From Beta vulgaris subsp. vulgaris (taxonomy: Eukaryota; Streptophyta; Magnoliopsida; Caryophyllales; Amaranthaceae): a stretch of DNA of 64,000 nucleotides. Position 1 is the stretch's first letter. Each line of letters begins with the position of its first letter. Under the pieces are notes generated by a model, which had not been told where the DNA came from, did no database searches, and saw nothing but the letters and a program-made list of their open reading frames with translations. The stretch lies in assembly GCF_026745355.1 (NCBI RefSeq), contig NC_079202.1, forward strand, positions 33,107,508-33,171,507, in the 5' to 3' direction. The translations under genes and the position numbers were made by a program. Positions 1 through 9,162 of the stretch are shown piece by piece.

Positions 1-1030
1 CATCTCCGGCGTGGCATCTCCTTCATGGTATGTGTAAAACTCAATTGTGGAAGGAGGTGTGGTCTATTGATGGGCCTCCGAAGCTTCAACACTTCGTCTG
101 GAGAGCGTGTAAAGGAAGCCTAGGTGTGAAAGAGCGGCTTATGCGAGACATGTGAGCGCTTCCCCTGCGTGCCCAAATTGTGAAAACCCCATGTGAGTCA
201 ATAAATCATGAACTCTTTTATTGCAGTCAATCCTAAGAAATATGGTCGATAAGTTTGTTTGCAACCTTATTGGTCGATTCTCCGAATTCCTCTTTTGTGG
301 AACGGTTCGAATGGCTAGTGAGGAAGTCTTCAAAGGAATAGGTACGTACCATCTTCTCTGTTATCTGGGCTGCATGGTTTTGTCATAACAAAAGGGTCTT
401 TGAGAACGAGTTGGTTGATGCCCAATCGCGAGTCGGTTTGTGAAGCATGTGTTGGATCATTTCGAATATGCGCGGCGGGTTTTCAAGCCTAGAATGACAG
501 TGTGTTCATCAGTTTCTAGCTGGATTCCACCTTTTGAGGGGAGAATCAAAGATAATTTTGACGCCCATATCAGTCCCAATGGAGAAGTGGGATTCGGGGT
601 GGGGTTGCATGACCATTCAGGCAAGATAGTTGTCCTGGGTTCGAAGAGGTTAGCTGCAAGATGGGATGTTGGGTTGGCCGAGAGTGTGGCTGCAAGGTTT
701 GCTTTGGAGGTGGCTCTTAGGCTTGGTTTTGATAATATTTCTCTTGAAGGTGATGCTTTTATGGTTGTCAATGTTGTGAGACAACACGCTGATGGTTTGG
801 GCCCCATGCTTCGTGTTATTGATGATATTGTTAGGATGTCTAGGGCATTTAATGTTTTTTCTATTTCTCATGTTAAAAGAGAGGGTAATATTATAGCCCA
901 TTTGTTAGCTTGTTGAGAGATTCCTTGTAACTCTGTACGTGTTTGGTTGGACTCTTTTCCCCCAAAGTATTCGTACTTTAGTGGATATTAATCTAAAATA
1001 ATCTCTCCCTCCCAACTTTTCCTCTCAAAA
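1..1030 (+). mobile_element. LINE (L1-type) 3' part: zf-RVT and RNase H region
   Basis: Translated + strand sequence at about 35-160 reads like the zinc-finger reverse-transcriptase-associated domain of plant LINEs (IWSIDGPPKL, then FVWRACKGSL), broken by a stop. At 360-400 a WAAWFCHNKRVFENE stretch matches the usual linker, and an RNase H-like frame follows at 440-916. After the stop a short 3' tail ends in an A-run near 1017-1022. This order (zf-RVT, RNase H, tail) is the C-terminal end of a plant L1 ORF2. The rest of the element lies before the window or was lost by 5' truncation. No target duplication was identified. Confidence 0.75.
440..916 (+). CDS. RNase H-like domain of the LINE ORF2 (fragment)
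   Basis: An uninterrupted frame of 158 codons. Residues from about 40 (FDAHISPNGEVGFGVGLHD) follow the plant LINE RNase H pattern: a first acidic residue in FDAH, a glutamate in ESVAARFALEVAL, an aspartate in LEGDAFMVV, and a C-terminal SHVKREGNIIAHLLA segment resembling the conserved HVxRxxNxxAHxLA motif. It is the C-terminal domain of ORF2, not a separate gene; the start codon is only the first in-frame Met. Host RNase H-like genes of the RVT_3 family look similar, but the zf-RVT remnant upstream and the LINE tail downstream favour a retrotransposon origin. Confidence 0.7.
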   Translation: MKHVLDHFEYARRVFKPRMTVCSSVSSWIPPFEGRIKDNFDAHISPNGEVGFGVGLHDHSGKIVVLGSKRLAARWDVGLAESVAARFALEVALRLGFDNISLEGDAFMVVNVVRQHADGLGPMLRVIDDIVRMSRAFNVFSISHVKREGNIIAHLLAC

Positions 1031-3485
1031 AATTATTGGACTAGTTTATTTTCCGATGCTTACATTCATCATATGGTAAGATATTGCTCTGATCATGATG
1101 CAATTGTTTTGAGGAATTCTATGAATGAAAAAGTGCAGAGGCGACAAATAAGAGGCTTTGAATTTGAAACATTTTGGTTGTTCGAGGATTCTTGTGAGGA
1201 GGTTGTGAGGGAGGCTTGGGGGGAGGCGGAAGGATATCGCTAGCGAATTTGCAAGAGGTTAGGGGTGATGGCGAGGGGTTTGCAAGGATGGAGTAAGAAA
1301 ATTTTCAGGACACTCAAAAACCAAATCTAAATAGTGGAGAAAGAGCTTCATGAAGTGCAGGATGAAGCAACAACGGTTGAAAGTTGTGAGAGGTGTGCGA
1401 CTCTTGAGTTGATACTAGATGAGTTACATGCGAAAAATGAGGCTTACTGGTATCTCAGATCTAGAGTTGTTTAAGTAAAAGATGGTGATAGAATTGCATC
1501 ATATTTTCATCACAAGGCTTCGCAACGGAAGAAAAGAATATAGAAGCAGAGATGGAGAAATATTTTGATATTATTTTCACCTCATATTAGCCATCTGCAG
1601 AAAATTTTCAGGAGGTTTTGCAGCATGTGAGAGCCACTGTGACCCATGAGTATAATGATATCCTTCTTCGTCCATACTCAAAAGAGGAGATTTTTGCAGC
1701 TTTGAGTGATATGCACCCTTGCAAGGCCCTCAGGCCTGATGGGATGGATGCTATATTTTATTAGAGATTCTGACACATCATTGGAGATGAGGTATTTGAT
1801 TTTGTTAGTAATATTTTACATAACTTTTCTTGTCCAAGGAAGGTTGACTATACTAATATTGCTCTTATCCCAAAAATCAAATGTCCTGCTGTTGTATCTG
1901 AATTTAGGCCTATAAGTCTCTGTAATGTTTTGTATAAAATAGCTTCTAAATTAAAGCTATTGTTTTGAGGCTTAAAAAAATTCTCCCTTGTATTGTAAAG
2001 GAAAATCAGAGTGCTTTTGTGTCGGGAAGGATGATATTTGGTAATTCACTTATTGCATTGGAGATTTTCTACTCCATGGAAAAGAGAAACAATAGAAGGA
2101 AGGGATTGATAGCAATGAAGCTAGATATGAGTAAAGCCTATGACATAGTGGAGTGGCGCTTTCTTCGCAAGCTTTTAGCGACAATGGGTTTTGATGGGGG
2201 ATGGGTAAATCTGGTGCTGAGTTGTGTATCATCGGTATCCTATTCTTTCATTGTTAATGGAAGGGTCTGTGGTTCAGTGACCCCTTCTAGAGGGTTGCGG
2301 TAGGGTGATCCTCTATTTCTCTTTCTATTTATTTTGCTTGCTGACGCATTTTCTTAGATGATTCAATAGAAGGTGACAACCAAAGCACTTCATGGTGTAC
2401 GAGCTAGCGGAAGTGGTCTAGAAATTTCACATCTTCTTTTTGCAGATGACAATCTCCTCTTTACAACAACTACCCGACGAGAATGCTTAATTGTAGTTGA
2501 TATTCTCAACAAATATGAAGCAGCATCTAGGTAGAAAATTAACTATGAGAAGTCAGAGGTATATTTTAGTAAAGGTGCAAGCTATGAGAAAAAAGAAGAG
2601 TTGACTGATTTGCTCCATATGAGGCAAGTTGATAAGCATCATAAGTATCTTGGAATTCCTACCATCGGTGGAAGATCTAAAAAAGTGGTGTTCTAGGAAT
2701 TGTTAGATAGACTGTGGAAAAGGTTGAGGGGATGGAAAGAAAAGTTGTTATATATAGCGGGGAAAGAGGTGCTCATCAAGGATGTGATTTAAGCTCTACC
2801 ACCATATCTCATGGGTGTGTATAAAATTCTTGTGGTTGTTATTCAAGAAATCCATTCGGCCATGGCTCGCTTTTGGTGGGGAGGAAAGGGTGAAGGGAGG
2901 AAGATGCATTGGATTAGTTGGGAGAAAATGTGCAAATCAATATGTTGGGCAAACAATTTTGGTGATTATTACATCACAAGAATTCTCTTGTGAGTCGTGT
3001 GATGAGTGCTAAATATTACCCTCATGGTGACATCTTCGAAGCCAGGCTTGGTTATTCGAATAGCTGTGTTTGGAGGAGTATCTGGAGTGTCAAAAGTTTG
3101 GTGAAGGAGGGGCTAATATGGAGAGTTAGGAATGGAAAGGATATTGATTTATGGTCGGCTCCTTGGGTGGGGGATGACGAAAGAAGATTCATTAAAAGTG
3201 AGAGGGTGGAAAACTTAAACGTTGTGGGAGGTTTGATTGATGAAGAAAGAAAGGAATGGATGTGACAAGCTTACAGCGATATTTTAATGAGAGAGATCGA
3301 AGATGCATTCTTTCTATTTCTTTGAGTTCAAGACATTTACAAGATGAATTAACATGGGAGTATTCTAAAGATGGGCTCTATTCGGTGAAAACTGCATATA
3401 TATTAAAAATACTTTCACTTTATTCTTTATATTTTCTTATCTATAAAAGAATAACTCCCAAATTGAGTATTACATTTTGTTTTTA
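1031..3485 (+). mobile_element. LINE (L1-type) fragment: endonuclease tail plus reverse transcriptase
   Basis: Begins with the C-terminal end of an APE-type endonuclease (YWTSLFSDAYIHH, then CSDHDAIVL with the SDH motif) at about 1036-1110. It runs through the linker and reverse transcriptase (about 1650-2750, including a FADD catalytic box near 2440-2452) and a YLGIP block near 2647. It stops in the first zf-RVT residues (ELTWEYSKDGLYSVKTAY, about 3346-3400). Many in-frame stops and shifts make it a pseudogene. The EN N-terminus is missing, and the 3' end is cut where an LTR fragment begins. It is directly downstream of another LINE tail, so two copies lie head to tail. Confidence 0.8.
1965..2303 (+). 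pseudogene. LINE reverse transcriptase core (fragment)
   Basis: A 112-codon open piece of the LINE reverse transcriptase. It carries ENQSAFVSGRMI, the metal-binding LDMSKAYD box (A motif; the usual form is KxDxxKAYD), WRFLRKLLATMGF and the start of the RG(L)RQGDPL box, which is interrupted by a TAG at 2301-2303. The second catalytic box (FADD) lies about 140 bases further in the same broken gene. This is RNA-templated DNA polymerase sequence of a dead LINE copy. Confidence 0.8.
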
Positions 3486-3845
3486 AGAATTGTTTTAATA
3501 TGTTTATGTTTAAAGTTATAATTTGATTATTTAAATATAAATCTAAGATTATGTAGTTTATATAATGAAGTAACTAAATTTCAGATTTATTTATTATGTT
3601 TGAAGTGAGATTTTAAGTATCAAAGTATGAATTTTTAGGGTTTCATGAGTTGAAAAATCATAATATATAGTATATTATAGTTTATGAAATTGAGTATTCT
3701 TATGGTTTTAATTATGTTTAAGTATGTTTAAAAAGGATTTTATTATATTATAAGTTGCTGGAAATTTTGTATAAAGATTCTTATGATGGAGCTTTTATGA
3801 TCAAAGTATGAGTTTTTAAGAGTTTTAAACAACTAATATAGTAGT
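3486..3845 (+). repeat. Left fragment of old LTR 'A' (interrupted by the chromovirus)
   Basis: AT-rich sequence that aligns by eye with the reverse complement of about 41840-42130, part of LTR 'B' further right. Shared blocks include the ATTATGTTT, TTTTTAGGGT, TATAAGTTGCTGGAA and AGTATAGTAGT regions. The U3 end and promoter seen in B (42834 to about 42460) are absent, so this copy is 5' truncated. It ends at 3845 with the first copy of the GTAGT target duplication and resumes at 15351. Confidence 0.6.
3841..3845. other. Target-site duplication, left copy (GTAGT)
   Basis: GTAGT directly precedes the TG of the left LTR and is repeated directly after the CA of the right LTR (15346-15350). A 5-bp duplication is standard for LTR retrotransposon integration. 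Confidence 0.93.
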
Positions 3846-4040
3846 TGTAATACTCCGTATTTTTAATACTAATTTCGTACTAATTAAGAAAATATAAAAG
3901 AATTAATAAAAAGGTATTTTAATTTATTTACAAATTAATAGGAATAAATTATTGTTAGTATGAATTTGTTAGGAATTTTCGGAATTTTAAAAGAGTAACC
4001 TAATCATCACTTGACCTAGGTTACTACCTTTTGAAGGGAG

Positions 4041-4048
4041 TATAAAAG
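4041..4048 (+). promoter_or_regulatory. TATA box of the 5' LTR promoter
   Basis: TATAAAAG in GGGAGTATAAAAGAAAAGG, followed about 30 bases later by AAACCCTAACCC and a CT-rich leader, as expected for a plant pol II start. The 3' LTR has the equivalent TATAAAAA at 13005-13012. Confidence 0.7.
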
Positions 4049-4875
4049 AAAAGGAGAGGGAATTTCAGAAAACCCTAACCCTTCCTTCTCCCTCTCCTCA
4101 GCCGACTTTCCTTCTCTCTCTCTCCTCAGCCGACCTTCCTTCCTTTCTCTCTCTCAGAATTTTCTTTCTCTCTCTCGGATCTCTCTCGCGGGTTTCGCTC
4201 GCTACTCTTCTTCTTTGGCTTCGTGCAAAAAGGGTCCGACGAAGGTGCAAGGTTCGAGCGCGCGCAGGGTGCGCAGGCGTCGAGGGTCGAAAGGTTGCGC
4301 GATTTCGTCGAAGGGGTCGAGTTGTGCGCGAGTTGTCGAGAGTTCTGTCCGGGAGTTTTGGTGCGAAGAGTGTTGTGGTTCGTGTGAGGCTCGCGAGTGT
4401 CGCGCAGTGTGGGCGACGTACGAGCAGCGACGAGGGTGTTGGTGAAGGGCTCGTGTGGTGCGAATTCTGTTGAGCACGAGGGTGCGAGTTCCGCCGGAAT
4501 TCTTGTGCGAAAAGTGGGTCGAGTGCTGCGACAAGAGTCGTGGTGTTGAGGGTTTCGTGCGCGTGTGTGGTTGTGGTCTTCGGTCGCCGGAATTCTTTCG
4601 CCGGCGATTTCTAGCGGTATAATTTTGTACTTAACTTAGTATGTCAGTTTATTAATTATTCTTATATTTACTGTTTGTAGTTAAGAAGGTTTGTAATTTA
4701 TAATTAATAATTAGAGTGTTTAGTAATTATTAGATTGTAACTAATTAAGTTATTGTTCTGTTTAAGTATAAATTCTGGTTAGGTTTGTAATTGGAATAAG
4801 TTGGAAGTAGGAAAAGTGTGTCTTTATTATAGTTACAGTTATTAGTTTCATGAGTAACCTGTTTCATGAAATCTG

Positions 4876-5010
4876 ACTTTGGACATGAACTACTTTGGAC
4901 ATGGAACTTACCTTTTGGACATGGAACTTACTCTGACATATGACTTACTTTGGACATATGACTACCTTGGACATAGACTTGACTTTTGGACATAAGACAG
5001 GCTGGACTTA
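4876..5010 (+). repeat. TTTGGACAT tandem array in the 5' LTR
   Basis: About seven to eight imperfect units of roughly 18-20 bp built on CTTTTGGACATGGAACTTAC. The same array with different unit indels is at 13830-13970 in the 3' LTR. Confidence 0.75.
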
Positions 5011-5657
5011 TCATTTGATGGGTAAAACAGTGGACTAATGTTACTAACTAACTTAGTTACTCACTAACTCTGACTTCTAAAAGACGTTAAATCACTAGAT
5101 TAGAATTATAACGAAAGTTCTGGAATAAGGTTTTAACTATTGCGTAATTCGAATCGTTAGATCGTTATGGTCTTAGTACGTAGTAGTTGTTAGTGTTATC
5201 AAGGACGTAACACTAAAGCTTTGTTTTAACGATTTAGGTCCCAATTTCATAAGCGGCTCTTCTATTAAGTCAGCGAAAATTCTCCGCTACAAGGTACGTA
5301 CGCGTACCAGTTTACTTTCAAAGCTTAGTATCATGTTTAGGTTGCAGTTCATGTTATTGGAACCTAGTACCATGATAGGGAACATTTGATTGTGATTGTT
5401 GGTTAGACGTTTATAACGTGAAATCAATATGATGCATTGAAATATGTTGCATTGAAATGCGAAGTTCTATCGTAGTGTAACATCAGCATTATTAATCTGA
5501 TCTATAGAGTAACAAGAGTGTTACTAGGATAAGATTGAGTTTGGTAATTAAGAGAGATGTAAATGACTCCTTAAAGTTATAAAAGAATGATTGGTAATAA
5601 AAGAAGATTATGGCGATACTTGTAGTTGGACTCCCTACAAGTATAGAACAATGGGGG

Positions 5658-5679
5658 AGTGTAGGACTTGTCCTACACT
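5658..5679. other. Perfect palindrome in the 5' LTR
   Basis: Arms AGTGTAGGAC and GTCCTACACT separated by TT can form a 10-bp hairpin in the long transcribed LTR region. It is conserved exactly in the 3' LTR at 14627-14648. Confidence 0.7.
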
Positions 5680-6368
5680 CCTACGCAGGCCTACTGTGAC
5701 GACAGTAGTGCCTTATATTTGATAACTCAAGTAGGCGGAAGGTTCCGTTCGATCTTGGGGTATGCATACTAAGGTGATGGGTTGAGACGGAACAAAACCG
5801 TATTTGCATTTCATCTAATAGACCAAGTGTCTATTAAGGATTCAGTAGCCCGTATGATTCTAGTAAGATGACGGTGCCCGTTCGATGCCAAATAATGAAA
5901 GATAAAGGATGTGAGATAACGTGGGTTCATATAACATTGTAATGTATGCTTCATTATTCATATGTTTCAATGGTTCATTACGTACTCAGCATAGCTGACT
6001 CTGTGTGTTTTATGTGTTTGTTGTCCTGTGATGAACTATTGAACTTCAATGGGGAGCAGACTAGGTGAGCTGGTGCTGCTGCATGACATCAAGCATATGG
6101 GGCTAGACTGTAGTTGAAGTTAACTTTTGGTTTGATCATTAATGAATTTTATAGAACATTGTTACATGGTTTGAGTTTGAATAAAGAGGGTCATCTATGA
6201 TTCCCGAGTTGTAATTACATTTTCTATTCCGCTGCAATTTGGTTTTGAGACAATGAATTTGAGTTACCGTATTTCTAATTATGCCTTGCGTTCCATCGCG
6301 CGGTAACACTCCCAAAGTCGATGCGACGTAGCATTAGACGTGTATGGATTTTGGGGGTGTTACAAAAC

Positions 6369-6382
6369 TGGTATCAGAGCCA
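6369..6382 (+). other. Primer binding site (initiator tRNA-Met)
   Basis: TGGTATCAGAGCCA begins four bases after the 5' LTR and is the classic plant retrotransposon primer site, complementary to the 3' end of initiator methionine tRNA. Confidence 0.93.
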
Positions 6383-6748
6383 GAAGCTCCTATTTTCAAA
6401 GACGTTTTCGAAACGATTTCAAAACGGGTAGTATGGCTAGGAGCATATAGATCATGTCAGTGCATTAAGTCATAGGCATGTTATCATTCACTTTGTTTGT
6501 ATCTCGAACTTGTATGGCTCTCTGTGTAATTGAAATGGTGAAAGATTCTTGAAATCTTCAAATGTGACTAGATTAAGAGAGTGTACAAAGATAGGTCTAA
6601 ATTGATTAGACTCAAAACTTATTTAAGTATAAAAACTATTTTATTGATCGAAATGAGCTTGATTTCACTTGTGGATTTCAAAGTTAAAATGAGCATTTAC
6701 CTCTTTAAAAAACTTAGACTATTCTATTTTGTTTTTACTTTCGCAGAT

Positions 6749-7672
6749 GGTTCACGACATAGGTGTAGGACTTTTGATGAAACAAGTAGGGGAAGACTGG
6801 GATATGTGGTTCTTTAAAATGAAGTCTGCTATGGATTACAGAATTATGCAAGGGGAACAGTGGTTACGATCTGAGGGCTCTAGGATACACTTCATGCTTC
6901 GTTATGTTCCAGATATAGAGCCATATAGATTTGTTCATCGTAGTAGGGGATATGTGACTACAAGGGTATTTCAATAGGAATAAGCATACCTACGGATACC
7001 AGAACCTCCTTCCGAAAAGCACTTCCTCACTGACCTTAAATACTGCGAGAATGAGTGGAGGGTTCGTGAACCAGGGGTCAAAACCCTTCTACTTCATCTG
7101 AAGGGAAAGTTCGAGCAATAGGGCCTAGATGGGAATTCTGAGAACCCAGGGGTCATACCTGAACCGCCATCAGCACCTGTGGCAAAAGGCCAAGATACCA
7201 CCATTTGAGGATGAGTTATAGCCGATGACTTTCAGAATCTTAGGACAGTCACTTACGTCTCTGATGATGAAAGGAACAATAGGACCTTCATTATAGTGTT
7301 GGGTGGGGTCCAGGTTGTACCAGGGTTACATGGGGAGGATGATGATGAGAGCCACCTCCACTAGAGGATATACCAGTTGAAAGAGGACCCTGCTGAGAAT
7401 GAAGACCCTGTTGAGGATGAGAATCCTGTTCAGGAAGAGGATCCCATTGAGCGGAGGATCCATTGAGAGGAGATCCCATTGAGGAGGAGGATCCCATTGA
7501 GGAGGAGGATCCCATTGAGGAGGAGGATCCCATCGAGGAAAAGACCCGAGGAAGACCAGGACCCATACTAGAGATATATTCTTTGAGGACGGCGAGCCTG
7601 GCAGATGAGATTGACCTTGATGGAGGATGGAGGATTCTGGATCAGAGGATGAAGCTCACCGCTTGCCCATAG
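6749..7672 (+). pseudogene. Extra acidic ORF upstream of gag
   Basis: Between primer site and gag lies about 1.66 kb, containing a frame that starts MVHDIGVGLLMKQ at 6749 and runs to a TAG at 6975-6977. By small frame changes a further coding-like stretch continues (EKHFLTDLKYCENEW near 7010, then acidic segments) into in-register tandem 15-bp units that encode repeated EEDPI (7463-7550). The frame ends near 7672. I do not recognise the protein: no CCHC knuckle, protease or other pol motif is visible. Its composition is acidic and Pro/Glu-rich toward the C-terminus. Position between primer site and gag recalls the extra ORF1 of Ogre/Tat elements, but this is a chromovirus. A degenerate duplicate of gag is an alternative. 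Confidence 0.45.
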
Positions 7673-8028
7673 TTCTTTGAACATATATGTAGGATTAGGA
7701 TTTTTGTTTTATTTTGATCGTTTTTGTTCATTTGTTATGTTAGGATAATAAGGCTTGCATGCCGATTAGGGAGTAACATTATTTGATTTATATATATATA
7801 TATATGTATTTCTTTACAAATATTACATTCCCATTTTCAATAATAGTGCATATGTTATCTTTATTGTTAATTTGGCATCTTATTTTGGATGATTGTAATG
7901 CAAGTCAGTACAGACTTAAAGGTGTTCGCAATATATGTTTATATGTTAAATGTGTATTCGTTGAATAAGTTAAAACAAAAATTATGTGTAAGTCACTGAA
8001 ATAGCTACTATGTTAATTTCAGCGCAGA

Positions 8029-9162
8029 ATGGTTCGATCGGGAGGCGCCCCTGACACCTCTCTTAACATCGAGCAATCGATACGTGACCTAGTACAGATT
8101 ACAGCCAACTTAGCCCAAGGTCACAGCCGGGATGGGACCTATCTGAAAAAGTGGCCCGTAGGAACCCACCTATACTAAATGGAAAAGGGGACCTGAAGAG
8201 TTGGAAAACTGGGTTGGGGAATTTGATAAGCTTTTCTTCACCTTCCTGTCCTGACGAGAAAACGTGCCCTTAGCTAGTTACTATCTGCAGGGGGATGCCC
8301 ATTTCTGGTGGACCCAGGCTAAGGACAACCTTCTAGCCAACCGGGTTTCGGGTGGGAAACTTTTAAAAAGGCCCTAAGAGACAAGTACTACCCTCCGTAT
8401 CTTAAGAAACAAAAAGCCCAGAGTTTATGATGCTGGAGCAAGGGACCATGTCGGTAGAGGAATATTACCGAAAATTTATTGAACTGATGAGGTTTGCCCC
8501 AGAGATTGCCCCTACTGAGGAGGCTAAAGCCTCACGTTTTGAATTGGGACTTACCCTTGACCTGCAGGGTAGACTGGGGGAGATACATTCACCTCTCTGG
8601 ACCATGTGTTTGGCAAAGCTGCCCACCTTTATGCTATCAGGAAAAGGGAGGAAGGGGTAAGCTGGCGAGAAACGTAAGGATAACCCAAACCCTGAGGGCC
8701 AAAAGTTTGAGAAAAAGCACAACGGGAACCAGAAAATCAAAACCCTCAGAGAAATTTTGGTAAGGGACCCAATAATAACCCTAATCCCAACAACAACAAC
8801 AACAACCGCAACAATAACACCAATAACCGCAGACCTGAGCGTGTATATCGGTGTAGAAAGTGCCCGAACAACCATCCTGGTAAGGATTGTGAGGGTAACA
8901 AGGTTGAATGCCGGGAATGTGGGAAGATGGGCATAGAGCCTATGAATGCTATTCGAAAAACAAGCTAAACCCCAATGGCCAAAGGAAGGGGAACTATGGG
9001 GACAAGCCCCGAAACGGAAATGGTAACGGGAATGGTAACGGGGGAGGTAATTACAATGGGAATTCTAACTATTCCAAGCCCGCTACCAACACCAGCAACC
9101 AAGTCTCTAATGTAACAATGCAACTAGTTCCCAAGATAAGGGCAAAGGGAAGCTGTACATGA
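8029..9162 (+). pseudogene. gag: gag of the chromovirus (frameshifted)
   Basis: The start is taken at ATG 8029 (MVRSGGAPDTS) just after the leader. Capsid-like sequence follows, including FWWTQAKDNL near 8310, then MLEQGTMSVEEYYRKFIEL (about 8430-8485) and RFELGL, typical of the retrotransposon gag domain. A zinc knuckle with Cys-X2-Cys-X4-His-X4-Cys spacing (CRKCPNNHPGKDC) is at about 8855-8890, with a second one (CRECGKMG..) partly lost at 8910-8945. The C-terminus is Asn/Gly-rich (repeated NGNGNG, about 9010-9090). Several 1-base shifts split the frame. Gag forms the virus-like particle that packages element RNA; the knuckle binds nucleic acid. Confidence 0.85.

Larger units (their letters stand above)
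3846..6364 (+). repeat. 5' long terminal repeat of the chromovirus
   Basis: 2519 bp, beginning TGTAATACTCC and ending GGGTGTTACA. A TATAAAAG box sits 195 bases in, followed by a pyrimidine-rich leader and a GC-rich block with CG-rich motifs (4190-4610), an array of TTTGGACAT repeats (4876-5010) and a 10-bp-arm palindrome (5658-5679). If transcription starts about 30 bases after the TATA box, U3 is only about 0.2 kb and R-U5 about 2.3 kb. Reading frames on both strands of the GC-rich block are compositional, not genes. Confidence 0.93.

Noticed and set aside
457..901. Minus-strand frames opposite the LINE RNase H
   Set aside because: Antisense shadows of the recognisable + strand RNase H frame.
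4202..4534. Long frames on both strands in the 5' LTR, repeated at 13116-13593
   Set aside because: They lie in a CpG-rich part of the LTR, are Arg/Ser/Gly-rich, shift between the two LTR copies and have no domain; compositional.
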